DNA from: Sandaracinaceae bacterium
GTDB taxonomy: Bacteria; Myxococcota_A; Polyangia; Polyangiales; JADJQN01
DNA: 64,000 nucleotides
NCBI GenBank assembly: GCA_016712745.1
Contig: JADJQN010000001.1
Location: forward strand, 496,001-560,000
Reading direction: 5' to 3'
The position numbers and the translations under genes are program-made. A model generated the notes under the pieces. The model saw only the letters and a list, made by a program, of their open reading frames with translations. It made no database searches and was not told where the DNA came from. Each line of letters begins with the position of its first letter. Positions within the stretch are counted from its first letter, which is position 1. Shown here in pieces: positions 56,756-64,000 of this stretch.

Positions 56756-57684
56756 ACCTGCTCCTGTGGCGACGTAGGCTTTGCGGCCGCAAGGCGATTG
56801 TACACAAGCGCTACGACGGCGATCACCGCCGCGGAGATAAGCTGCGACGTCGAAAGGCCGAAGAGCGCGCCACGATCATCGGCGCGCAAGAACTCGATGA
56901 CGAAACGCAGCAATGCGTACAGCACCAAAAACGCGCAGAAGACCTGGCCATCGAATTGCTTGCGCGGGTGCACGGCGAACATCAACACTGCGGCAAGACT
57001 TAGGCAGCCAAACGCCTCAAAGAGTTGCGTTGGGTACACTGGAAGAGACACATGCGATGCGTGCGAGATTAGATGATCGCGCGCTTGCGACTCGCTCGCC
57101 GGCGACCACGCCGGAAACGAAATGCCGAGGAAGCCGTCGGTCGGCATGCCGAAGCAGCAGCCGCCGAGGAAGCAGCCCATGCGACCGAAGAAGAGGCCAA
57201 TCGGGATCACCATGCCTGCCATGTCGGCCCCCTTCCACATTGGGAAGCGATGCTTGCGCAGAAAGTAGAGACCAAAGGCGGTCGCGCCAATGAGGCCACC
57301 GTAGTACGCGAGGCCGCCGCTCCAAAACGCGGCCCACGCAAAGCAGTCGCGTCCGGCTGGCCGACACGCTGTAATAGACGCGTCCCACACTCCTTCGATT
57401 TGCTCACATCGCGCGTGGTCGACGTGCCAGATCACTTGCGAAGGATCTGTGCAGAGATGAACGTAATCCCAAAAGAAGCCATCAGCGAACACGTGCAAGA
57501 GGCGCCCGCCTGCGACGCCCGCAATAAGCGAGTAGAGCCCGAGGTCGATTACCACCTCGTGGTCGAGACCCAGGCGCTTCGCCCAACGCACGCCAAGCCA
57601 GGTCGCAAGCCCAAAGCCTGTCATGAGCATCACGAAGTATGCGGGGACCGACTCACCAAAGAGCGTGAACAGCGTCGGTAGCAC
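56752..57684 (-). CDS. lgt: Prolipoprotein diacylglyceryl transferase
   Basis: 310 residues, seven membrane spans. Lgt adds diacylglycerol to the lipobox Cys. The signature GGLAYYGGLIGA and the catalytic stretch GRMGCFLGGCCFGMPTDGF (GRxGCFxxGCC) are present, with HASHVSLPVYPTQLFEAFG near the C-terminus. It follows lspA2 with a 4-nt gap and precedes folD. Pairing Lgt with two signal peptidases II here fits a lipoprotein-rich envelope. Confidence 0.97.
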   Translation of the reverse strand: MLPTLFTLFGESVPAYFVMLMTGFGLATWLGVRWAKRLGLDHEVVIDLGLYSLIAGVAGGRLLHVFADGFFWDYVHLCTDPSQVIWHVDHARCEQIEGVWDASITACRPAGRDCFAWAAFWSGGLAYYGGLIGATAFGLYFLRKHRFPMWKGADMAGMVIPIGLFFGRMGCFLGGCCFGMPTDGFLGISFPAWSPASESQARDHLISHASHVSLPVYPTQLFEAFGCLSLAAVLMFAVHPRKQFDGQVFCAFLVLYALLRFVIEFLRADDRGALFGLSTSQLISAAVIAVVALVYNRLAAAKPTSPQEQV

Positions 57685-57688
57685 AGCG

Positions 57689-58318
57689 CTAATCTAGGGA
57701 AGGATCGTTTGAAGCGGAAGGCTCGGCCGGTGTTGGTGTCGCGTCCGGGTCTTTGGCGCGAAATCCTTCAAGCAACATGAGCACGATGCCCACGGTGATG
57801 GTTGCGTCGGCTACGTTGAATGTCGGCCATTCCCACGAACGCGCGTAGGCACGGATGAAATCGACCACGTAACCGTGGCGGATGCGGTCTGCGAAGTTGC
57901 CGATGGCGCCTGAGACGATGAGCGGCACGCTCCAGTTGAAAAGCGCTCCGCGCTGACCGCGATACAGCATCACGAGCAGGCCGATCGAGACTCCGAGCGC
58001 GGTCACTCCGAAGAGCAGGATGCGCGCGATGCGGGGCGCTTTGTGCATGAGACCGAACGCCGCTCCGCAGTTCTCAGCGTATCGCAATTCGAGAAAGCTC
58101 GGGATGATTACGATGGGTGATTTGCGAATACGCTGCATGTGAACGAGGCCGTGGTCGTCCTCTTCGCAGACGGGTGCTTCGGCTGCCCCGCGCGGGGCGA
58201 AGCCAAGCTCGGCCTCCGAGGCGGAGAGTTTGTTAAGTGCCCACTCCTTGGTGCCAAGGTCGGCGGCTAAACTCAAAACGAGCACGCCCACCAAGATCGC
58301 GAACGTCTTGGCTTCCAT
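57689..58318 (-). CDS. lspA: Signal peptidase II, second copy
   Basis: 209 residues starting MEAKTFAILVGVLVLSLAADLGTKEWAL. LspA cleaves lipoprotein signals in the membrane. The catalytic Asp pair is in GAIGNFADRIRHGYVVDFI and EWPTFNVADATITVG; RYAENCGAAFGL is the conserved NxGAAF loop. A ~40-residue insertion (EAELGFAPRGAAEAPVCEEDDHGLVHMQR) between helix one and the NxGAAF loop makes it longer than usual, possibly extracytoplasmic. The C-terminal tail is Asp/Pro/Ser-rich. As written it appears fused to the upstream copy, but that results from an indel (see the next entry). Confidence 0.9.
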   Translation of the reverse strand: MEAKTFAILVGVLVLSLAADLGTKEWALNKLSASEAELGFAPRGAAEAPVCEEDDHGLVHMQRIRKSPIVIIPSFLELRYAENCGAAFGLMHKAPRIARILLFGVTALGVSIGLLVMLYRGQRGALFNWSVPLIVSGAIGNFADRIRHGYVVDFIRAYARSWEWPTFNVADATITVGIVLMLLEGFRAKDPDATPTPAEPSASNDPSLD

Positions 58319-58332
58319 GTGCGCTGCTGCGT

Positions 58333-58846
58333 TCACGCTGCGCTTTTTTCTTTGGCTTTGGCGCTTGGCTTCCGCGCCGAAAACATATCGACGATCAGGA
58401 AGACCAAAGCCGAAGGCGATGTAGATGTCAGCGAAGTTAAACGTCGCCCAGTGGAAGATTTCGCCGATGTGCAAGTGCAGAAAGTCGATGACCTCGCCGT
58501 ACATCGCTCGGTCGATTAGATTGCCGAATGCGCCGGCCAGAAGCAGCATCAATGCCCAGCGAAGTGCGCGCTGCTCGTCGGTGGCTTTGCGAAAGAGTTG
58601 AGTAATGAGGCCAATCGCGAGAAACGTCGCGACGATGAAGAAAGTGCGCCGCACGCCCTCGCTCATGCTCTCGCCTAAACTGAAGAACGCGCCTCGGTTG
58701 CGCGCGTAACGAAGCTGGAAGAATCCGGGGATCACCTCGACAATGCCGGCCGTCTTCAGCTTGGCGTCGGCGATTTGCTTTGTGACCTGATCGACGATGA
58801 CGCCGACTACCACTACCAACGAAAGTACGGTCCAGCGGTTTTTCAC
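58333..58846 (-). CDS. lspA: Signal peptidase II, first copy (frameshifted at the C-terminus)
   Basis: Starts at a GTG at 58846 overlapping the ileS stop (GTGA). VVGVIVDQVTKQIADAKLK, YARNRGAFFSLG, GAFGNLIDRAMYGEVIDFL and HWATFNFADIYIA carry the NxGAFF and both catalytic Asp motifs. At 58404-58405 (GG on the coding strand) one extra base shifts the end: removing it restores FVFLIVDMFSARKP...EKSAA and a TGA at 58333-58335, giving about 170 residues, a normal LspA. Left uncorrected, the frame runs on into the second lspA and mimics a 396-residue fusion. The natural tail supports two separate genes. Confidence 0.9.
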
Positions 58847-61731
58847 ATGCCCTCGATCGCTGCGGCGCAGCGCGCACAAAGACTTGGATGCTTGGAATCT
58901 ACTCCCACGTCAGCGCGGTGGCGCCAGCAGCGAGGGCACGAAGCGAAAAGCGTCTTGCTCACGCTTGCGGACATGTCCGTGCTCTCGGCCACGTGCACCT
59001 CGGCGACGGCGAAGAGCTCCGCAAGGTCGTCACCTAGACGGAAGAGCTCCGCTTTGGTTTCCGCCGGAACGTTGAGGTCAACCCGCACTTCGCGTCGGTG
59101 ACCGATCTCTTTCGCCTTCACTCGCGGTTCGAGCGCTTGGTTCACTGCGTCGCGTACGCGCAAGAAGGTGGTGCTAGCGCCGACGAGCTTGGCGTTCGAG
59201 GCCGAAAAGTCCGTGTTGCTGATCTTGGCGCGTAGGAAGACCGACTGCTCGGCTTCGCCGGGCAAGTGCCGCCACGCTTCATCCGTCGTGAAGCAGAGGA
59301 TCGGCGCCAGAGCTGCGATGGTCGTGCGCGCAATTTCGTTGATGGTCGACTGCGCCGAGAGGCGACGCTGTGATTTCTCTGGATCACAATAGAGGCGGTC
59401 TTTGAGCACATCGAGATAGAATGAGGACCAGTCGCCAACGCAGAGCTCGACAGTGCGGTGGTAGACAGAGCGGAAGTCGTACGACTCATACGCAGTTGCG
59501 ACTTCCGAAGCGTATTTGCGAAGTCGGGCGCGCGCCCACAAGTCGAGCGGGTCGAGCGTGGCGGGGGGCTCGCCACTCCAGCCTGCGAGGTTACCGAGCA
59601 TGAATCGAAGCGTGTTACGCAACTTGAAGTACGCATCCGATACCTGCGTAAGGTGATCCTTCGAGTAGCGCACGTCTGAGCGATAGTCTTCGTAGGCCGC
59701 CCAGAGACGCAAAAGCTCCGCGCCCTGCCCTTTGATCACACTTTGCGGATCAATGTATTCGACCTTCTCGCCGGCTTCCTGGCGGCGACGAATGTCACTC
59801 TTCGAGTAGGGACGACCTTGCTCATCGCAAACGAAGCCGTGCGTCAGAACACGCTTGTAAGGCGCACGACCAAGAAGCGCGCAACCGACAAGCAACGAAC
59901 TATGAAACCAGCCGCGATGCTGATCGGACCCTTCGAGGTAGAGGTCGGCCGGTACTGCGTCGTTCAATCCGTACGTCTCGCCATGCATTACGCCCCAGAA
60001 CGACGAGCCTGACTCGAACCAGACATCGAGAATGTTTGGATCCTTATCGAAGGTTTTGCCCCCACACTTCGGACAGGCGAAATCGGGCGGGACCAGTTCT
60101 TCGGCCTCGCGCGAATACCAAACGTCCGCGCCGTCTTTGGCGAAGACGTTCGCGATGTGTGCGAGAGACGCCTCGGTCATCGTCACTTCGCTGCATCCAC
60201 GGCAGTGGAATGCCGGAATCGGAACGCCCCAGACTCGTTGACGCGAGATGCACCAATCCGGGCGGTCCTTGATCATTCCGTGAATGCGGTCCCGACCCCA
60301 GGCAGGGATCCAGCCGCTTTCGCCTTTTTGCAAATCGCGGCCCGCGGCCATGGCGTCGATTTCGAAGAGGGCTACGTCGCGCAAAGTCTTCTTGTCGTCG
60401 CGCGCCTTCATCGGCTCATCGAGTGCAATGAACCATTGCGTCGTGGCTCGAAAGAGGACCGGCTTTTTGCAACGCCAGCAGTGCGGGTAGCTGTGCGTTA
60501 TTTTGTCGCCGACTTGGTTTGCCAACATTCCGTGATCAGCAAGGTGCTGAACGATGAGAGGGTTCGCCTCGAGAACGAACTTGCCGCGCCACTCGGGCAC
60601 GGTGACTTCATCGGTGAAGCGCGCCGAGTCGTCCAGCGGCGCGAGCACGTCGAGGCCGTGCTTCTTTCCGAGGACGTAATCGTCTGCGCCGTGGCCGGGC
60701 GCCGTGTGCACGAGGCCGGTGCCAGCTTCAAGCGTTACGTGCTCGGCGGTGAAGATCGGCGAGTGACGGCCAGCGAACGGATGCTCCGTGATCACGTGCT
60801 CGAGCTCTGCGCCCATCAACGGCCGACCGACGACTTCACCGCTGCGCTTGGTCGCCGCCAGCACCTTGTCGGACAGGCCCGCCGCCGTGATCCAGATTTC
60901 ACCGCCGACGTCGCGCAACGTGTACTCGTACTCCGCGTTTACCGCGATGGCCAGGTTTGCCGGCAACGTCCACGGGGTCGTCGTCCAGATGACCGCGTAG
61001 AGCGGCAAAAGTGTTTGCGCGCCCGTTGCGCCCGCGCTGGCGAAGACCTTCGTAGCTTCGACACCTCGAATCGGGAACTTTACGTAGATGCTCGGGGACG
61101 TGTGCTCGGCGTACTCAACCTCGGCCTCAGCCAGCGCCGTTCGATCGTTGCCGCACCAATACACCGGCTTCTTGCCACGATAGACAATGCCCTGTTTTAC
61201 GAACGACGCGAGCGCCTCGATGATGCCGTGCTCGTAGGCAGGATCCATCGTGCGATACGGCGCTTGCCAGGTGCCGAACACGCCGAGGCGTTCGAACTCC
61301 TCACGCTGCGCATCCACCCACTTGTTTGCTTCAACGCGACAAGCCGCGCGCAACTCGGGCTTGGAGAGACTTCGCTTTTCTTTTCCCAGCGCCCTTTCCA
61401 CGTTCAGCTCGATGGGCAGGCCATGGCAGTCCCATCCCGGCACAAATCGCGTCTCGCGACCGGCGAGCAGCTGATACTTCAGCACGATATCCTTCAACAC
61501 CTTGTTGAGGATGTGCCCGTAGTGAATGTGTCCATTCGCATAAGGGGGACCATCGTGGAACGCAAAGACCGGCGCCTTCTCTACTTCACGTTTCGCGAGG
61601 AGCTTTGCGTAGACGTCTAGCGTCTTCCAGCGCGCAAGAGTCTCGGGCTCTTTCTGCGCGAGGTTCGCCTTCATGGGGAAGTCGGTCTTCGGCAGTCGAA
61701 TCGTCTTTTTATAGTCGACCGACTCGGTCAC
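58843..61731 (-). CDS. ileS: Isoleucyl-tRNA synthetase
   Basis: 962 residues. Class I motif HYGHILNKVLKD (HIGH equivalent) near residue 72, then the editing CP1 domain (VIWTTTPWTLPANLAI), and the KMSKS loop as DEQGRPYSKSD near residue 630, a variant sequence. The C-terminus has a zinc motif (CPRCWRH...CARC). Charges tRNA-Ile. It is preceded by an 84-residue lipoprotein whose stop overlaps its start (ATGA), and followed by lspA (GTGA). Confidence 0.98.
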   Translation of the reverse strand: MTESVDYKKTIRLPKTDFPMKANLAQKEPETLARWKTLDVYAKLLAKREVEKAPVFAFHDGPPYANGHIHYGHILNKVLKDIVLKYQLLAGRETRFVPGWDCHGLPIELNVERALGKEKRSLSKPELRAACRVEANKWVDAQREEFERLGVFGTWQAPYRTMDPAYEHGIIEALASFVKQGIVYRGKKPVYWCGNDRTALAEAEVEYAEHTSPSIYVKFPIRGVEATKVFASAGATGAQTLLPLYAVIWTTTPWTLPANLAIAVNAEYEYTLRDVGGEIWITAAGLSDKVLAATKRSGEVVGRPLMGAELEHVITEHPFAGRHSPIFTAEHVTLEAGTGLVHTAPGHGADDYVLGKKHGLDVLAPLDDSARFTDEVTVPEWRGKFVLEANPLIVQHLADHGMLANQVGDKITHSYPHCWRCKKPVLFRATTQWFIALDEPMKARDDKKTLRDVALFEIDAMAAGRDLQKGESGWIPAWGRDRIHGMIKDRPDWCISRQRVWGVPIPAFHCRGCSEVTMTEASLAHIANVFAKDGADVWYSREAEELVPPDFACPKCGGKTFDKDPNILDVWFESGSSFWGVMHGETYGLNDAVPADLYLEGSDQHRGWFHSSLLVGCALLGRAPYKRVLTHGFVCDEQGRPYSKSDIRRRQEAGEKVEYIDPQSVIKGQGAELLRLWAAYEDYRSDVRYSKDHLTQVSDAYFKLRNTLRFMLGNLAGWSGEPPATLDPLDLWARARLRKYASEVATAYESYDFRSVYHRTVELCVGDWSSFYLDVLKDRLYCDPEKSQRRLSAQSTINEIARTTIAALAPILCFTTDEAWRHLPGEAEQSVFLRAKISNTDFSASNAKLVGASTTFLRVRDAVNQALEPRVKAKEIGHRREVRVDLNVPAETKAELFRLGDDLAELFAVAEVHVAESTDMSASVSKTLFASCPRCWRHRADVGVDSKHPSLCARCAAAIEGM

Positions 61732-61982
61732 GGTGCGCCTGTCGGTGCGTGGGCGGGAGCGATGCGAACGTTCGGCGGCGGTGTCGGCAAGCCTTGAACT
61801 GCAGCGGCGGGCACGGCGCGCACGGGCGCGGCCACAGCGCCTGGCGCCGCGGCATGTTCGTCGCCATCGGCCTCTGCAGCGGGCGCGGTGAAGGTTGGTT
61901 CGTCCACCGACGTAAATTCAGGGCATCCGCCCATCATCGAGCCGCAAAAGATTGCGATAATTGCCGAAAAACGAAGCGTCAT
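61728..61982 (-). CDS. Small lipoprotein
   Basis: 84 residues from the ATG at 61982: MTLRFSAIIAIFCGSMMGGCPEF, signal with lipobox MGGC. The mature part is Ala/Pro-rich (PAAAVQGLPTPPPNVRIAPAHAPTGAP), likely unstructured. It overlaps the ileS start by 4 nt and leads the operon ending at folD. Confidence 0.65.
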   Translation of the reverse strand: MTLRFSAIIAIFCGSMMGGCPEFTSVDEPTFTAPAAEADGDEHAAAPGAVAAPVRAVPAAAVQGLPTPPPNVRIAPAHAPTGAP

Positions 61983-62114
61983 GCGCCCTCCAAGAACCGG
62001 GCGGCATGCTACCAGCACGCGGAAAGGTTGCAATCATTGAAAAAACGCAGCGCGTGACACACGGTGATACGATTTTCGCTTGACGCGGATCACGCCGTGA
62101 CACAAGAAGAGTGC

Positions 62115-62609
62115 GTGACAGTGAAGCAGCGGCCCCCCGTCAATTTGCCTGACGATGACCAAGGTGAGCCCTCCCGCAAGGAGCGGGTACTCCACACGCG
62201 TGTTCCCGCCGTACTAGAGAGCGAACTGAAGCGGCTGGCCGAAAGCCTCCGCGTGCCCGTTTCAAACGTCGTGCGCGCGATCTTAGAAGATGCCGTAGAC
62301 GCGGCAGACGCGGTCTCGCGTCGGGTCGAAGGCGATATTCGTGGCTGGGCGGAAAAGCTGGCGGCGGAACGCTCAAGGCTTCGCAGTGGCGTGCAGGAAG
62401 GCGGTCAGCCTGTCCCGAGCGCGTCGCCTTCAGCAGATGCGCTCAGTAGCGTACTGGGCTTTCAATCGCTCATGCTCGCGCAGAATGCGAAGTGCGCGGT
62501 TTGTGGCCGTGAGCTTGTGCGCGGCGCCGAGGCCTATCTCGGTATCCGCGAGAGCGGCGTCGCAGGTCCGCGCGTCGTGCTCGGCAAAGAATGTCTACCT
62601 GGGCCGTAG
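62115..62609 (+). CDS. RHH-like DNA-binding protein with a CxxC motif
   Basis: I use the GTG at 62115 with AAGAAGAG upstream (the frame is open back to 62064). About 164 residues. VLHTRVPAVLESELKRLAESLRVPVSNVVRAILEDAVD looks like a ribbon-helix-helix/CopG domain. A linker follows, then a C-terminal CAVCGRELVRGAEAYLGI, a CxxC that may bind metal with the last Cys (GKECLPGP). A small repressor that senses metal or redox is possible, inferred only. Monocistronic. Confidence 0.6.
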   Translation: MTVKQRPPVNLPDDDQGEPSRKERVLHTRVPAVLESELKRLAESLRVPVSNVVRAILEDAVDAADAVSRRVEGDIRGWAEKLAAERSRLRSGVQEGGQPVPSASPSADALSSVLGFQSLMLAQNAKCAVCGRELVRGAEAYLGIRESGVAGPRVVLGKECLPGP

Positions 62610-62651
62610 TGGACTTTCACAATCTTTCATTTGTCGACGAGGAGAAGTGCC

Positions 62652-62870
62652 ATGAATCAGAACAGCGAAAAGAACACGACCAGCCTTGATGAATCGCTTC
62701 GCGCGTTGACCACCGTGGGACTCGCCTGGGCACGCCACGGCCTTACGATTGCGCGTTCGGCCACCTACGCGAGCGCGACGACGCTTCACTCGGTCGCCAA
62801 CATGCTCGGCGAAATCTCAACGCGACTTGACAAAGATCTCGCCGAAAAATCAAACAAATCGGCGGATTGA
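62652..62870 (+). CDS. Small protein of unknown function
   Basis: 72 residues from the ATG at 62652, which has GAGGAGAAG just upstream. The chain is an alternating amphipathic helix (SLDESLRALTTVGLAWARHGLTIARSATYASATTLHSVANML), perhaps membrane-associated, with a Lys/Ser-rich tail (DKDLAEKSNKSAD). Not recognised. Confidence 0.6.
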   Translation: MNQNSEKNTTSLDESLRALTTVGLAWARHGLTIARSATYASATTLHSVANMLGEISTRLDKDLAEKSNKSAD

Positions 62871-62872
62871 AC

Positions 62873-63526
62873 TCAGTACGTCGGCAGCGCTTGGTCATGC
62901 ACGAATGCAACAACCGACGCGTACATGTCGCGCGATGCGGAGGCGATTTCGTCGCTGTCAGCTGACGTCGCGTCAAGATGCTGGACGATGGCGAACTCCG
63001 TGACGTCAGGGGTCACGACGTTCAACGTAATCGAGCCTTCCATCAGATCGATGAAGGATGTGCCCCAAGTCTTTTTGTAATTGCAGACTACCTGCGTCGG
63101 CTCGTCTTCGGTGCCTTCTAGGACGTCTTGCCTCCAGGTGTTCTCGAACTCCACCGTGACGAAGTCGTGCACGACGTTGCGAATGCGAAAGCTAACCACG
63201 TACTCGGGCTCGACGTCCTGGGTCACACTGTACTCGTCGACTGCGCGACGGTCGGCGACTACATCGGGTGTCTTCATCGCTTCCCACACGCGAGCGATGG
63301 GCGCGTGCACGTAGCCGCGCGCGTGCACAAAATCGAACGGGTCGCTATTCGCTTGGATGAGCGTTAGCAACTCCGGATACGGCTCGTCAGCAGTTGCCTC
63401 GGGCAACGAAGCGGTGTTTTGCTCGAAACCCTCGACGGCATCCTCCACAAACGGGGTCGCGACGTCGGAATCGCACGCCGCGAGAAGGCCGGCGAGAATC
63501 AGTGTGGGTAGCAAGCGGAATCGCAT
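62873..63526 (-). CDS. SRPBCC-like lipoprotein
   Basis: 217 residues. Signal MRFRLLPTLILAGLLAAC gives a lipobox. After a short linker a domain resembling a START/SRPBCC fold (RGYVHAPIARVWEAMKTPDVVADRRAVDEYSV and SFIDLMEGSITLNVV) is predicted to bind a small molecule. The assignment is weak. It converges with the 62652 gene, 2 nt apart. Confidence 0.6.
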   Translation of the reverse strand: MRFRLLPTLILAGLLAACDSDVATPFVEDAVEGFEQNTASLPEATADEPYPELLTLIQANSDPFDFVHARGYVHAPIARVWEAMKTPDVVADRRAVDEYSVTQDVEPEYVVSFRIRNVVHDFVTVEFENTWRQDVLEGTEDEPTQVVCNYKKTWGTSFIDLMEGSITLNVVTPDVTEFAIVQHLDATSADSDEIASASRDMYASVVAFVHDQALPTY

Positions 63527-63577
63527 GGGTAGAGTCTAACTCGACGTACCTATGAAGGCACCAGATAATGGCGCGGG

Positions 63578-64000
63578 ATGATCTTCATCGGCGGAACCAG
63601 GATGGCGGGACGCGTCTTCGCGCACGACGACGGCTACATCGAAACCAAGGTTGTGCACGTCTTTTTCCTCCCGCTATTGCCCCTAGCTTCCTACGTCGTC
63701 AAGCGAGAGACCGACACGGCGGTCGAGATAGCGACGAATCAAATCTCCGTTAGCGCCGCATTTCTGCGCAGTTGGGGACCGTTGCTTTTTGGCGCGGCAT
63801 TCGCGCTCCCAGTATTTCTTTCAATGACCGTGGCGAGCCCTGTGCTGTCAGCCGTAGGCCTCGCGATGACTGCCGGAGGCTGGTTCCTTGGCCGTGCATC
63901 GGCCCGCACTCTTGCAGAGGCGAAGATCTATGAGCGGGTCACGGGTATAGCCGTCGATCCAGCAGCGCTCCCGGATAAGGTGCGTGCGCTTGAGCATCGC
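63578..64000 (+). CDS. Membrane protein, C-terminus outside window
   Basis: An open frame of 141 codons from the ATG at 63578 runs off the right edge. MIFIGGTRMAGRVFAHDDGYIETKVVHVFFLPLLP, then a charged stretch, and two hydrophobic segments (LLFGAAFALPVFLSMTVAS and VLSAVGLAMTAGGWFLG). Family not recognised. The end is truncated, so length is unknown. Confidence 0.6.
   Translation, partial: MIFIGGTRMAGRVFAHDDGYIETKVVHVFFLPLLPLASYVVKRETDTAVEIATNQISVSAAFLRSWGPLLFGAAFALPVFLSMTVASPVLSAVGLAMTAGGWFLGRASARTLAEAKIYERVTGIAVDPAALPDKVRALEHR

Noticed and set aside
57689..58879. A 396-residue fused double signal peptidase II
   Set aside because: A one-base correction at 58404-58405 restores a natural C-terminus and stop for the first copy, and the second has its own ATG, so two genes are more likely.
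60157..61620. A long open frame antisense to ileS
   Set aside because: Arises from codon bias of ileS on the other strand; composition and absence of family motifs argue against a gene.

Overview
The window reads as chromosome from a moderately GC-rich, Gram-negative bacterium, most likely a member of the Myxococcota (Polyangia/Sandaracinus-like). Supporting signs are Hanks-type Ser/Thr kinases with membrane anchors (one with a PEGA tail), at least twelve convincing lipobox lipoproteins with Asp/Gly/Ser-rich or Cys-rich regions, a sigma-54 activator, and tightly overlapping operons of housekeeping genes. The lineage is inferred from gene style only; no rRNA or tRNA gene is visible.

Layout. 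1-3567: 5' part of a large secreted C25 (gingipain/PorU)-like protein. 3780-5549: rpsA with a strong terminator. 5688-10264: small membrane protein, a frameshifted M28 membrane peptidase, a Cys-rich lipoprotein and a secreted protein. 10424-12591: cysDN, followed by a repeat cluster (51-bp perfect tandem repeat plus long inverted repeats). 12830-17051: thioesterase, frameshifted lipoprotein cyclophilin, divergent Ser/Thr kinase, membrane protein, fatty acid desaturase. 28681 down to 17057: a long minus-strand run of two propeller-like lipoproteins, mutS, pheA, hisC, a lipoprotein, aroA and cmk. 28768-30339: PEGA kinase. 38687 down to 30471: M50 protease, scpA, scpB, glyQ, ROK kinase, glyS and a PPDK-like enzyme lacking its ATP-grasp half. 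38751-46374: Cys-rich and VWA lipoproteins, Bcp, a phosphatase broken by a stop codon, Rieske protein, map and a MATE pump. 46457-49291: sigma-54 activator divergent from ahpC-ahpD. 49304-53921: large lipoprotein, diheme-cytochrome/rhodanese protein and small proteins. 54246-55885: parAB. 61982 down to 55901: lipoprotein, ileS, two tandem lspA genes, lgt, folD. 62115-64000: small regulators or unknowns, a lipoprotein and a truncated membrane protein.

How the genes work together. The most coherent regulatory unit is the oxidative-stress locus. A GAF-AAA-Fis sigma-54 activator faces a textbook -24/-12 promoter (GG-N10-GC) in front of an AhpC peroxiredoxin and an AhpD CxxC reductase. The ileS-lspA-lspA-lgt cluster groups the first two steps of lipoprotein maturation with duplicated signal peptidase II in a genome region full of lipoproteins.

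Caution on sequence quality. Seven genes, including the probably essential scpA and one lspA, are interrupted by single-base frameshifts, and one phosphatase has an in-frame TAG where Trp is expected. So many lesions in 64 kb point to assembly or sequencing errors more than to real decay, and the affected products are described here as reconstructed proteins.
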